NCBI GenBank assembly: GCA_963772815.1
Contig: CAVYYV010000003.1
Coordinates: forward strand, 322,261-386,260
DNA length: 64,000 bases
Source: DATFFO01 sp963772815
GTDB lineage: Bacteria; Actinomycetota; Acidimicrobiia; Spongiisociales; ZC4RG35
Direction of reading: 5' to 3'
Shown here: positions 44,751 through 53,305 of the stretch, piece after piece
Numbering within the stretch: the stretch's first letter is position 1
Layout of the letters: every line of letters begins with the position of its first letter
The notes under the pieces: generated by a model
Databases searched by the model: none
What the model was told of the DNA's origin: nothing
Seen by the model: the letters and a program-made list of their open reading frames with translations, nothing else
Translations under genes and position numbers: made by a program

Positions 44751-45244
44751 AGCAGCCCTCTCCGTTTTCCGTCTATCAGTCGAATCACCATGGGTGCCAC
44801 GAGAAAGCTGAGTGCCATGTTGGTCAGCGGGACGAAGATCACTCTCCGCCCCAGGCCGGTCGTGATCAGACCTCCCTGTCCGAAGAGAGTACCGACCACC
44901 AGAAACAACACCACCCCGAGCAGGGTCAGCAGCCCCGTCCAGACTGCCACCGCCAGCGGCCCGGCATCGGCCCGCTGCGCGGTACGGACGGCAATGAAGG
45001 CCAGGACTGTGAAGACCGCCGCTCGGAGACCCATCACCGTCGAACTGAGCAGATCGACGATCAGACCGCCCCCGAAACCGAGCACGAGCACTGCCTCCCG
45101 TCGCATGCTGGTCAGGGCGAAGGTGATCGCCAGCAACATCATCAGGTCCGGGGTCACGAAGCGGAACCTGCTTATCAGCGTGGTCTGGATGATGAGGGCC
45201 ACGAGGAGGAGGCCCAGGGCGACAAGGATTGGACGAGCCTTCAT
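44747..45244 (-). CDS. mreD: Rod-shape protein MreD
   Basis: This 165-residue protein has five to six hydrophobic helices (starting MKARPILVALGLLLVALIIQ) with few charged residues, the expected topology of MreD, and lies between mreC and mrdA with overlaps on both sides. The family is poorly conserved, so position is the main support. Confidence 0.9.
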   Translation of the reverse strand: MKARPILVALGLLLVALIIQTTLISRFRFVTPDLMMLLAITFALTSMRREAVLVLGFGGGLIVDLLSSTVMGLRAAVFTVLAFIAVRTAQRADAGPLAVAVWTGLLTLLGVVLFLVVGTLFGQGGLITTGLGRRVIFVPLTNMALSFLVAPMVIRLIDGKRRGLL

Positions 45245-46155
45245 CCACCGCCCCCGGCGGCGGTGGTGTCGGTCCCCAAGGGCGTGGTGGTGTCGGTGGT
45301 CTCGGGAATAGTCGTGGTCGTGGTGGTGGCGCGAGTCGGATCGGGCGGCCAGGCAAGGACCACAACCACCCGTAGACTCTCAACATCAACGAAGGGTCTC
45401 ACCGTCGTGGTGAGCTGACTGGCCTCGGGGGACGCCGACTGCAGCACCTCCCCGACGGCCAGGCCGGAAGGGAACGTGTTGGCAGCGGTCACGACCTGAT
45501 CACCCTCGGCCACCGGATCGCGGGCATCGAATATCTCGAGGGTCATGTCTGATGATCCGGGCTTGGACTTGAGCAGCCCGGTTTCAGACCCGACCAGTAC
45601 CGACACCTGGTTGCGGCTGGCCGTTATGGGGATGACGATGGCGGTGTTCGGGGAGGCAGTCTCCACCGTCCCCACCACGAATCCGTTCACATCGATCACA
45701 GGCTGACCGTCGATGACACCGTCGCTGACACCCTTGTCGATCTGGAAAGCCAGGTCGAATTGGTCGGCGCGCCCGATCACGTTGGCCGGTATCTGGGCTA
45801 CCTGCGTGTCCTGAAGATTCAAATCGTAGAGCCGCTCCAGCACCTTCAGCCGAGCTAGATCGTCATCGGCCTCCGCCAGCTTGGCCTGGGCCTGGGCAAG
45901 CTCGGCCCGCAGGGCATCGTTGGTCTCGCGCAAGGAAGTGATATCGCCCAGACCATTCAGGAAGTCGGTAACCGGATCGACCACCACCGTGGCCGCACGC
46001 TGCAAAGGGGCCATGATCGTCTGGGCGCCGCCTCGAATCACCGCCGCCACGCCCTCGCCCTGAGCCCGCACGTCGAAGGTCATGAACAGAACCGCCAGGA
46101 CGAGGAGGGTTATGAAGGTGGGCAGCGCTCTGTCTCGCCGTTCCCTAGAAGTCAT
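45241..46155 (-). CDS. mreC: Rod-shape protein MreC
   Basis: This 304-residue protein has one N-terminal transmembrane helix (ALPTFITLLVLAVLFMTFD), a coiled coil (ETNDALRAELAQAQAKLAEA) and the double beta-barrel periplasmic domain (GRADQFDLAFQIDKGVSDGV). The C-terminus has a Thr/Pro-rich tail (TRATTTTTTIPETTDTTTPL) beyond the usual family end, probably reaching into the wall. It activates PBP2/RodA. Confidence 0.93.
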   Translation of the reverse strand: MTSRERRDRALPTFITLLVLAVLFMTFDVRAQGEGVAAVIRGGAQTIMAPLQRAATVVVDPVTDFLNGLGDITSLRETNDALRAELAQAQAKLAEADDDLARLKVLERLYDLNLQDTQVAQIPANVIGRADQFDLAFQIDKGVSDGVIDGQPVIDVNGFVVGTVETASPNTAIVIPITASRNQVSVLVGSETGLLKSKPGSSDMTLEIFDARDPVAEGDQVVTAANTFPSGLAVGEVLQSASPEASQLTTTVRPFVDVESLRVVVVLAWPPDPTRATTTTTTIPETTDTTTPLGTDTTAAGGGG

Positions 46156-46310
46156 GTGGGGCCGGACCCAACGGCGACTCTAAGCGCCTGTCCGATGGTT
46201 CCGTTGCTTGGATCGGGGGCCGAGAGCTCCGGTCGTAAGGCGGGCCGAGAACGCAGCGGGCGGAGTTGCATGGTCGTCAAGATGGGTGACATGCATTGTT
46301 CAACGGGCTC

Positions 46311-47343
46311 CTAGGGCCGCGACGACGAGACCAGGACACCCTGCAGTGTGTCGAATTCCTCCAGGCACTTGCCCGACCCGAGCACAACGGACTGCAACGG
46401 CTTGGTGGCCGTGACAATGGGCATTCCAGTCTCCGAAGCCAGGCGGTGGTCGAGACCCACCAACAGAGCACCCCCGCCCGTGACAACGATTCCCCGCTCG
46501 ACGATGTCGGCGGCCAGCTCGGGCGGCGTCTTGTCGAGGGTGAACTTGACTGCATCCACAATGGCCTGCGATGGCTCGTCGATGGCTTCTCGGATCTCCG
46601 GGCTGCTCAGGGTCACCGTCTTCGGCAGCCCAGTGACGAGATCTCGACCCCGCACCTCAGCCGACGGCTCGTCCGCATATGGCCAGGCAGACCCAATCGC
46701 CATCTTGATCTGTTCCGCCGTCCGCTCACCGATGAGGACGTTGTGCTCCTTCTTGACCCAGTCGATGATGGCCTCGTCGAGCTCGTCTCCTCCCACCCGT
46801 ATGGATCGGGACACCACGATTCCTCCCAGCGAGATGACCGCCACCTCGGTGGTGCCACCACCGACGTCGACCACCATCGATCCCGAAGGCTCTCCGATGG
46901 GCAGGCCCGACCCGATGGCGGCTGCCATCGGCTCCTCGATCGTGTACCGCGCGGCGCGCCCCAGCGTGGTAAGCGGCCTCTTCAACGGCTCGCCGCTCGA
47001 CGGGTGTGATCCCGGAAGGAACACATACGACGATCCGGGGCCGCGCCCATCGCCGGCGGTGCACCTTCTGGATGAAGTAGCGGAGCATCTTCTCGGTGAT
47101 GTCGAAGTCGGCAATGACGCCATCGCGAAGGGGCCGGATAGCGGTGATGTTGGCCGGCGTTCGCCCGATCATCCGTTTGGCCTCCATCCCCACCGCCAGG
47201 GCGCGGTTGTTTTGGGAGTTGATGGCCACCACCGACGGCTCGTTGAGCACGATGCCCTGCCCGCGCACAAACACCAGCGTGTTGGCGGTGCCGAGATCGA
47301 TGGCCATATCCTGGCCGGCGAAGGAAAAGAGGGTGTCGGCCAT
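46311..47343 (-). pseudogene. mreB: MreB actin homologue with a one-base frameshift
   Basis: The frame from the ATG at 47343 (MADTLFSFAGQDMAIDLGTA) continues to AVEEAAYHAGAR, and the remaining protein (YTIEEPMAAAIGSGLP to the end) is in another frame. One extra base in the GC-rich run at about 46945-46965 explains this; without it the protein is 343 residues, the normal MreB length, with the phosphate loops DLGTANTLV and DVGGGTTEVAV. mreB is normally essential beside intact mreCD, so a sequence error is the likeliest cause. Confidence 0.88.
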
Positions 47344-47448
47344 AGACCTTCTCTGGAGACGTTGTCTGGCGGAGCCCTGATTGTAGGCGGCCCACCCAGC
47401 TTGCCGCCATTCGATCTTCCATGTCAATCAAAGGCGCGGGCGGAGAAG

Positions 47449-47555
47449 AATCGACAGGGTGGCGGGTGGGGACGGGCGGAGAGGAATCGACAGGGTGGCG
47501 GGTGGGGACGGGCGGAGAGGAATCGACAGGGTGGCGGTGGGGACGGGCGGGAAGG
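47449..47555. repeat. Three tandem 36-base repeats
   Basis: The unit starts AATCGACAGGGTGGCGGGTG and ends GGCGGAGAGG. Copies start at 47449, 47485 and 47521; the third has small deletions. The array fills the gap between ndk and mreB, with no gene in it. Confidence 0.85.
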
Positions 47556-47562
47556 AATCCAC

Positions 47563-47967
47563 TCAGGGGAAGAAGATCCCCAACTCCCGTTCGGCGCTGG
47601 TGGGCGAATCCGATCCGTGCACCAGGTTCTGAGTCACCTGAAGGCCGAAGTCGCCCCGGATGGTGCCGGGACCGGCATCGGCCGGATTGGTGGCACCCAT
47701 GATGGCCCGGGCGGCCGCCACGGCTCCCTCTCCCGACCACTCCATTGCCACCACCGGGCCCGATGTGATGAAAGCCAGTAGATCGGGGAAGAAGGGCTTG
47801 TCGACGTGCTCGGCGTAGTGGCGGCGAGCGAGATCCTCGTCGATGACCAGGCAGCGGATCTTCTGCAGCGATAGCCCTTTACGCTCGAAGCGCCCGATTA
47901 TCTCGCCGACCAACGCCCGTCGGTAGCCGTCTGGCTTCACCATGATGAATGTGTTCTCGGTTGCCAT
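47563..47967 (-). CDS. ndk: Nucleoside diphosphate kinase
   Basis: This 134-residue enzyme balances NTP pools. It has MVKPDGYRRALVGEII at the start and the active-site segment around HGSDSP near the end, with the catalytic His in NLVHGSDS. Length is normal. It lies between folC and mreB, the common actinobacterial order, with the tandem repeats just after its stop. Confidence 0.95.
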   Translation of the reverse strand: MATENTFIMVKPDGYRRALVGEIIGRFERKGLSLQKIRCLVIDEDLARRHYAEHVDKPFFPDLLAFITSGPVVAMEWSGEGAVAAARAIMGATNPADAGPGTIRGDFGLQVTQNLVHGSDSPTSAERELGIFFP

Positions 47968-47991
47968 GGGTTGCAGCGTAACCGGGGCGCG

Positions 47992-49281
47992 TCAATCGGC
48001 TGGAGCCAGGGCAGAGCGCACCTGGCCGATCATGTACAGCGATCCCGACACTAGGACGGCTCCATCTGGTCCGGCCAGGTCCCTGGCCCTCTGCACGGCC
48101 GACACCGGATCCCCCACCGCCTCGACAGGTAAGTCCGTCACCATCTCGATACGATGAGCGAGGTCCGCCGCAGGGACGGCCCTGTCCGAGTGTATTTGGG
48201 TGGCGACGACGGCATCGAGGCGTTCGCAGACATGGTCGATCATCGTCTCGACGTCCTTGTCTCCCATAACACCCAGCACCAGCACCCATCGGGTGTTCGG
48301 GAACTCCTCACCTAGAGCCGCCTCCAACACCTCGAAGCCGTCCGCATTGTGGGCGCCGTCGATGAGCACCAACGGTTGGGACGCCACAGGCTCCATCCTG
48401 CCCGGAGCGGCGAACCCCAGACCGGCCTCTATCACCGCGGACCCATCCAGCGCCCGTCCCAGAGATGCCTCCACCGCCGCCACCGACACGGCAGCGTTGA
48501 TGGTTTGGTACCGGCCGTGGACGCCGATGGCGACATCGGGATAGGGGGATTCCGCGCCCTCCACCTCCATCTGCCACCCGCCCACCACACGATGGGCGTC
48601 TACGGAGAAATCGCGTCCGAACGCTCGATGCTCGATACCGAGGTCCCGTGCGACGCCTTCGGCCAGATCAAATACTGAAGGTGGCAAAGGACCGGTGACC
48701 AGAATCGAGTTGGGCTTGACGATGGCCAGCTTCTCGACGGCGATGGCCTCGACGGTCGAGCCCAGGTACTCCATGTGGTCCAGTCCCACACCCGTTACCA
48801 CGGCCACATCGGAGTCGACTACGTTCGTCGCGTCCAGGCGCCCTCCCAGGCCGACCTCGACCACGGCCGCCTCCACGGCGTGCTCGGCGAAGAAAGCGAA
48901 AGCCATGGCTGTGGTCAATTCGAAGTAGGTGAATTGTGCCTCGCCGCGGCTCTCCAGGATTTCGGCGAAGGCGGCCACGTCCGCCACCGCCTGGGTCAGC
49001 TCATCTTCGGTAGCGATGCGACCGTTGATTCCGAGCCGCTCCTCTATCACCTCCAGGTGGGGTGAGGTGTAGGTGCCGGTGTTGAGGCCGTGAGCGGTGA
49101 GCAGGAGGGCGGACAGCCGGGTGGTCGAGGTCTTCCCGTTCGTGCCCGCCACGTGGATGACGGGATAACCGGTATGGGGAGATCCCATCGTCTCCACCAA
49201 AAGACGGATCCTCTCCAGGCCTGGCTTGACGCCCGCCCCGGCGTGGGCATCCAGATAGGAGATGGCTTGGGAGTGGTTCAT
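47992..49281 (-). CDS. folC: Folylpolyglutamate/dihydrofolate synthase
   Basis: This 429-residue enzyme adds glutamates to folates. It has the P-loop VAGTNGKTSTTRL, the omega-loop region with YTSPHLEVIEERLGING, EVGLGGRLDATN and the C-terminal ligase domain with LIDGAHNADGFEVL. The start at 49281 gives the usual N-terminus. In many actinobacteria valS lies upstream; here a wall-anchored protein does. Confidence 0.94.
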   Translation of the reverse strand: MNHSQAISYLDAHAGAGVKPGLERIRLLVETMGSPHTGYPVIHVAGTNGKTSTTRLSALLLTAHGLNTGTYTSPHLEVIEERLGINGRIATEDELTQAVADVAAFAEILESRGEAQFTYFELTTAMAFAFFAEHAVEAAVVEVGLGGRLDATNVVDSDVAVVTGVGLDHMEYLGSTVEAIAVEKLAIVKPNSILVTGPLPPSVFDLAEGVARDLGIEHRAFGRDFSVDAHRVVGGWQMEVEGAESPYPDVAIGVHGRYQTINAAVSVAAVEASLGRALDGSAVIEAGLGFAAPGRMEPVASQPLVLIDGAHNADGFEVLEAALGEEFPNTRWVLVLGVMGDKDVETMIDHVCERLDAVVATQIHSDRAVPAADLAHRIEMVTDLPVEAVGDPVSAVQRARDLAGPDGAVLVSGSLYMIGQVRSALAPAD

Positions 49282-49289
49282 GATCCGAC

Positions 49290-49324
49290 CGCGAGAGAAC
49301 CCCGAAGGTTAATCCGGGGTTCTC
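49290..49324 (-). terminator. Hairpin terminator after the first LPFTG gene
   Basis: GAGAACCCCG and CGGGGTTCTC form a perfect ten-base stem around a ten-base loop, just after the stop of the surface-protein gene and before folC. The T tract is short (TCTC), so efficiency is uncertain. Confidence 0.7.
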
Positions 49325-49343
49325 GGGGCCAGGCTCGGAACGC

Positions 49344-50159
49344 TCAGGAGCGGTTGAGGTGCCTGCCTTCCTCGCCATGGCGAGTCAGGTACACCAGACC
49401 CGATCCCAGGGCCAGCGCCAGGAGCGACACGACGGCCAGCTGGTCGGAACCGAAGCCGGTGAACGGCAAGGTATCCGTGGTGTTTCCGACGGTGGTCGAC
49501 GGAGCAACGGACTGCGTCGTTGACGTTGTCGAGGCTTGTGCCTGGAGCGTGGTGCTGGTGGATATGGTGGTCGGCGCCACCGTCGTAGTCGTCGTACTCG
49601 ACGTGCTCGTGGTAGTCGGCGCCGTAGTCGTCGTACTCGACGTGCTCGTGGTAGTCGGCGCCGTAGTCGTCGTACTCGACGTGCTCGTAGTAGTCGGCGC
49701 CGTAGTCGTCGTACTCGACGTGCTCGTAGTAGTCGGCGCCGTAGTCGTCGTACTCGACGTGCTCGTGGTAGTCGGCGCCGTAGTCGACGTGCTCGTGGTA
49801 GTCGGCTGCGTGGTCGTGGTCGTGGTCGAGGTCGAGGTGGTCGTATCGGCGTCCAAGCAGCCGCTGATCGTGAGCACCGAACCGTTGTCTATCCAGTGAA
49901 TACCGTCCGAACAGGGCAGGAGACTGGATCCATTGCCGGTCCAGGTCAGTCGTTCCGTGAACGCTGAGGTGGGATTCGTGTCCGGTGTCTCGTAATGCAC
50001 CGTGTCACCGGGTGTGACCTTCGTCGGGGAATACACGTGCCCATCCACTGTCAACTGATGAGTGGCAGCGAAAGCGGGGGCCGAGCTCAGTGCAATAGCT
50101 CCGGCCAGCATTCCCACTGTGACCAGCCCGGCAATTCGCCTCGTAGCGAGATTCTTCAT
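49344..50159 (-). CDS. LPFTG wall-anchored protein with Thr-rich repeats, copy 1
   Basis: This 271-residue exported protein has a signal peptide (IAGLVTVGMLAGAIALSSAP, cut near AFA), an N-terminal domain of about 90 residues with two cysteines (LLPCSDGIHW and ISGCLDADT), about 110 residues of Thr/Ser/Pro repeats, and a sorting signal: LPFTG, a hydrophobic helix and a basic end (RHGEEGRHLNRS). Sortase would fix it to peptidoglycan. The ATG at 50159 is chosen because GGGAGG lies just before it. No sortase gene is in the window. Confidence 0.85.
   Translation of the reverse strand: MKNLATRRIAGLVTVGMLAGAIALSSAPAFAATHQLTVDGHVYSPTKVTPGDTVHYETPDTNPTSAFTERLTWTGNGSSLLPCSDGIHWIDNGSVLTISGCLDADTTTSTSTTTTTTQPTTTSTSTTAPTTTSTSSTTTTAPTTTSTSSTTTTAPTTTSTSSTTTTAPTTTSTSSTTTTAPTTTSTSSTTTTTVAPTTISTSTTLQAQASTTSTTQSVAPSTTVGNTTDTLPFTGFGSDQLAVVSLLALALGSGLVYLTRHGEEGRHLNRS
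49585..49812. repeat. Minisatellite of 39-base units in the first LPFTG gene
   Basis: Five full copies start at 49585, 49624, 49663, 49702 and 49741, with a shortened sixth after them. Each encodes 13 residues (TTTTAPTTTSTSS pattern). Copies three and four share a G-to-A change, which shows recent duplication. Confidence 0.9.
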
Positions 50160-50337
50160 GGTGCCTCCCATAAGCCCCAGATTGTGTTTCTGTCCAGACC
50201 CTGGCTCCGCGGCTCCCGAAGGCGCCCACCTTCAGATGATGACCCGGCGGCAGGTTCGACTACAGGATGCCACACGGCGAGCGGGTTGCAAGAGCCCACA
50301 GCGAATTGTGGGCCTACGAACCTAGAAGACCATGACG
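50160..50337 (-). promoter_or_regulatory. Leader of the first LPFTG gene
   Basis: This gap holds no gene. Its last 70 bases share blocks with the leader of the paralogue: a TTCGGG turn, GGGTCTGG followed by CAGAA, and GGGGC before ATGGGAGGCACC. The spacing suggests a structured leader with the ribosome binding site at its 3' side. I could not match it to a known riboswitch class. Confidence 0.35.
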
Positions 50338-50371
50338 AAGGGGCGTCTGGTGGCCTACCAGACGCCCCTTC
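50338..50371 (-). terminator. Strong intrinsic terminator after the second LPFTG gene
   Basis: AAGGGGCGTCTGGT and ACCAGACGCCCCTT form a perfect 14-base stem around five bases, ending in TT on either strand. It lies 20 bases after the stop of the second surface-protein gene and insulates the two paralogues. Confidence 0.9.
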
Positions 50372-50392
50372 TAGGGAGGACCCGACTTGTGT

Positions 50393-51205
50393 TCAGGAGC
50401 CAGTCGACTCCTGACTCTTCCGGCTCACCAACACCAGGCTGATGCCCGCACCAAGGGCCAGCATGGCCACCAGTGCGACGCCAACCGTGTCGGCGCCGGT
50501 GAACGGCAGCGTGTCCGGTGTGGTCGACGTAGGGGACACCACCGGCTTGGTCGTGGTGGTCGCCAGGGTCGTAGTGGTCGCCAGAGTCGTAGTCGTGGTC
50601 GGCGCCAGAGTCGTAGTCGTGGTCGGCGCCACCGTCGTAGTCGTGGTCGGCGCCACCGTCGTAGTCGTGGTCGGCGCCACCGTCGTAGTCGTGGTCGGCG
50701 CCACCGTCGTAGTCGTGGTCGGCGCCACCGTCGTAGTCGTGGTCGGCGCCACCGTCGTAGTCGTGGTCGGCGCCACCGTCGTAGTCGTGGTCGGCGCCAC
50801 CGTCGTAGTCGTGGTCGGCGCCACCGTCGTAGTCGTGGTGGAAGGTTGCTGACAGGCCGTTGTCTGTCCGGACTGGGTAAAGCTCCATCCGCTCGATCCG
50901 GTCGGATCGTCCCAGGCGTGCACCTCTACGGACCAGCTGTGGTTGGCTGTCGGGTCGAGGTTGAACGTCTGCGAGAAGTTGGCACCGAAGTCGCTCTGGT
51001 CGACCAGAACGGTGCTGTCAACCGTCACCTTGACTGAGTTGTTGTTGCTGCTGTTGTAGGCAGTGAGCTGCACAGACAGCTGGTAGCAGTCGACGTTGAT
51101 GTTGGGTGTATGCGCAAACGCCGGCAACCCCAATAACGGAATAATCGCGACGACTAGCAACACCACGGTTGTCGCAGCAGCCCGCTTCTTTCCCAAAGTC
51201 TTCAT
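50393..51205 (-). CDS. LPFTG wall-anchored protein with Thr-rich repeats, copy 2
   Basis: This 270-residue protein has the same plan as copy 1: a signal peptide (AATTVVLLVVAIIPLLGLPA), an N-terminal beta-rich domain of about 100 residues with Cys at both ends (INVDCYQLSV and GQTTACQQP), ten VAPTTTTT-type repeats, then LPFTG, a hydrophobic helix and a basic end (SRKSQESTGS). The globular domains of the two copies differ greatly, while the anchor parts are alike. The ATG at 51205 follows GGGAGGCACC. Confidence 0.85.
   Translation of the reverse strand: MKTLGKKRAAATTVVLLVVAIIPLLGLPAFAHTPNINVDCYQLSVQLTAYNSSNNNSVKVTVDSTVLVDQSDFGANFSQTFNLDPTANHSWSVEVHAWDDPTGSSGWSFTQSGQTTACQQPSTTTTTVAPTTTTTVAPTTTTTVAPTTTTTVAPTTTTTVAPTTTTTVAPTTTTTVAPTTTTTVAPTTTTTVAPTTTTTLAPTTTTTLATTTTLATTTTKPVVSPTSTTPDTLPFTGADTVGVALVAMLALGAGISLVLVSRKSQESTGS
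50601..50840. repeat. Minisatellite of 24-base units in the second LPFTG gene
   Basis: Ten copies of a 24-base unit (GGCGCCACCGTCGTAGTCGT, then GGTC), each encoding VAPTTTTT on the minus strand; the unit at 50601 encodes LAPTTTTT. Copies are almost identical, so length variation between strains is likely. Confidence 0.92.
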
Positions 51206-51391
51206 TTCGGTGCCTCCCATCGGCCCCTGTCGGTTTATTGCCGAGCAACCTGCCGGTTCTTGCCAGACCCCGCCCGGTGGTACCCGAAGAGCCGGCTTTC
51301 GCCCGCCGGTCTCCCCATAGCATGCCAGATGTGACGAGGATTACTAGGTATCTCGTGCTGGGTCCGTCGGCCCAGATCTGAGCAGGTTGGC
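51206..51391 (-). promoter_or_regulatory. Leader of the second LPFTG gene
   Basis: No gene is present. On the minus strand there is GGGCGAAAGCC with a GAAA turn, TTCGGGTACCACC, GGGTCTGGCAAGAACC, and a hairpin built from CGGTT and AACCG before the ribosome binding site. Parts are shared with the leader of the paralogue, so a regulatory RNA is plausible. Confidence 0.35.
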
Positions 51392-52657
51392 TCAGGCGCT
51401 GCGTTCTGACGGTGTGTCGATCTCCGCCACGGGTACCAGGGTGGGCAGCACCCGCTCTTCCACGACCTGACGGTCGATCAGAACCCGACCCACGTCGGAC
51501 CGAGACGGCAGGTCGTACATGGTGGCCAGCAGCACTTCCTCGAGGATGGCCCTCAGACCCCTAGCCCCCGTACCGCGATGTATGGCCTGATCGGCGATGG
51601 AGTCGAGCGAATCCGGAGTGAAAACCAAATCCACCCCGTCCATGTCGAACATGCGAGCGTATTGACGGGTCAAGGCGTTCTTGGGCTCGGTAAGGATCCG
51701 CACCAGGGCATCCTGGTCCAGGTCTTCTACCGTCGCCACCACGGGCAGCCGTCCGATGAACTCGGGGATCAGACCGAATTTGATCAGGTCTTCCGGCATC
51801 ACCTGAGACAGAAGCTCGATGGGCCGTTGCTCGTTACGAGAGCGGATCTCGGCTCCGAAGCCGACCCCGCGCTTGCCCACACGATTCGCTATCACGTCCT
51901 CCAAACCAGCAAACGCTCCGGCGCAGATGAACATGACATTCGAGGTGTCGAGCTGAATGAACTCCTGATGGGGGTGTTTGCGGCCGCCCTGGGGAGGCAC
52001 CGAAGCGACCGTTCCCTCCAGAATCTTGAGCAGGGCCTGCTGGACCCCCTCGCCGGACACGTCCCGTGTGATCGACGGGTTCTCGGCCTTTCGGCTGATC
52101 TTGTCAATCTCGTCTATGTAGATGATCCCCTGCTCAGCACGCTTCACGTCGTAGTCGGCGGCCTGGAGGAGTTTGAGGAGGATGTTCTCGACGTCCTCGC
52201 CCACGTAGCCGGCCTCGGTCAAAGTCGTGGCGTCGGCAATCGCAAACGGGACGTTGAGCTGGCGAGCCAGAGTCTGGGCCAGAAGGGTCTTGCCACACCC
52301 GGTCGGCCCGATGAGAAGGATGTTCGATTTCTGCAGCTCAACATCGCTGCTCTTGGCGTCCGTGCTGCGGATTCGCTTGTAGTGGTTGTAGACGGCCACG
52401 GCCAGCTTCTTCTTGGCCAGCTCCTGGCCGATCACATAGTCGTCCAGATAGGAATGAATCTCGGCGGGCTTGGGAAGCTCGGTGAACGAGAACTCCTCCT
52501 CGCTCGAGAACTCCTCCTCGATGATTTCGTTGCAGAGATCGATGCACTCGTCACAGATGTAGACGCCGGGCCCGGCGATGAGCCTCTTGACCTGTTTCTG
52601 TGACTTGCCGCAGAAGCTGCATTTGAGCAGCTCGCCGCCCTCACCGAGTCGGGGCAT
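51392..52657 (-). CDS. clpX: ClpX ATPase subunit of ClpXP
   Basis: This 421-residue AAA+ unfoldase has the N-terminal zinc-binding domain (CSFCGKS and CDECIDLC), Walker A GPTGCGKTLLAQT, Walker B IIYIDEIDK, the pore loop region EAGYVGEDVEN and the IGF-type loop contacting ClpP. It feeds tagged proteins into ClpP, whose gene lies 12 bases upstream. Confidence 0.96.
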   Translation of the reverse strand: MPRLGEGGELLKCSFCGKSQKQVKRLIAGPGVYICDECIDLCNEIIEEEFSSEEEFSFTELPKPAEIHSYLDDYVIGQELAKKKLAVAVYNHYKRIRSTDAKSSDVELQKSNILLIGPTGCGKTLLAQTLARQLNVPFAIADATTLTEAGYVGEDVENILLKLLQAADYDVKRAEQGIIYIDEIDKISRKAENPSITRDVSGEGVQQALLKILEGTVASVPPQGGRKHPHQEFIQLDTSNVMFICAGAFAGLEDVIANRVGKRGVGFGAEIRSRNEQRPIELLSQVMPEDLIKFGLIPEFIGRLPVVATVEDLDQDALVRILTEPKNALTRQYARMFDMDGVDLVFTPDSLDSIADQAIHRGTGARGLRAILEEVLLATMYDLPSRSDVGRVLIDRQVVEERVLPTLVPVAEIDTPSERSA

Positions 52658-52669
52658 ATACCTCTCCTG

Positions 52670-53305
52670 TTACTCGGAGGCTACCGCAGCCAGCTCCTGG
52701 CGCGTGAGAATTCCATCCACGACACCGTACTCCTTTGCCTGGTCGGCCAGCATCCAATAATCCCGTTCGGTGTCCTGGCTGATCTTTTCCAGGTCCTGAC
52801 CGGTGTGCTGAGCCAGGATCTCGTTGAGCTGCTCGCGCATCTGAACGATGAGCTTGGCCTGGATCTCTATGTCGCTCGCCTGTCCCTGGGCACCGCCGTG
52901 AGGCTGATGCAGCATCACGCGAGCATGAGGCAGGGCAAAGCGCTTGCCCGGAGCGCCTCCGGCAAGCAGGACGGCCGCAGCCGAGGCGGCCATCCCCATG
53001 CACACCGTGTTCACGTCGGGGCGGATGTACTGCATCGTGTCGTAGATGGCGAACAGGGAGGTAATGGAACCGCCCGGGGAGTTGATGTAGAGGAACAGGT
53101 CCTTGTCCGGATCGTCCGACTCAAGATGAAGTAGCTGGGCCATGATCAGATTGGCCACCGTGTCGTCGATCGGCGTCCCCAGGAAGATGATTCGGTCCTT
53201 GAGCAGACGGCTATAGATGTCGAAATAGCGCTCGCCGCGACTCGTCTGCTCGAAGACGGTGGGCACCACATAGTTCTCTGCGTCATAGTTCTCTGGATAC
53301 ATCAC
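52670..53305 (-). CDS. clpP: ClpP protease subunit
   Basis: This 211-residue serine protease has the catalytic Ser in GMAASAAAVLLAGG, His in ARVMLHQPHGG and Asp in TERDYWML. The sequence is complete and overlaps tig by four bases, giving the order tig-clpP-clpX. A second clpP, common in actinobacteria, is not in the window. Confidence 0.96.
   Translation of the reverse strand: MMYPENYDAENYVVPTVFEQTSRGERYFDIYSRLLKDRIIFLGTPIDDTVANLIMAQLLHLESDDPDKDLFLYINSPGGSITSLFAIYDTMQYIRPDVNTVCMGMAASAAAVLLAGGAPGKRFALPHARVMLHQPHGGAQGQASDIEIQAKLIVQMREQLNEILAQHTGQDLEKISQDTERDYWMLADQAKEYGVVDGILTRQELAAVASE

Noticed and set aside
42786..45389. Extended 867-codon version of the PBP2 gene
   Set aside because: The first 213 codons overlap mreD out of frame; the GTG coupled to the mreD stop fits the normal protein length.
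47421..47702. Repeat-containing plus-strand frame (EESTGWRVGTG repeats)
   Set aside because: The apparent peptide repeats come from the 36-base DNA repeats and the frame runs antisense into ndk.
51206..51391. Cyclic di-GMP (GEMM) riboswitch
   Set aside because: A GAAA turn and G-rich blocks are present, but the class-defining internal motifs could not be aligned by eye, so only an unspecified leader is reported.
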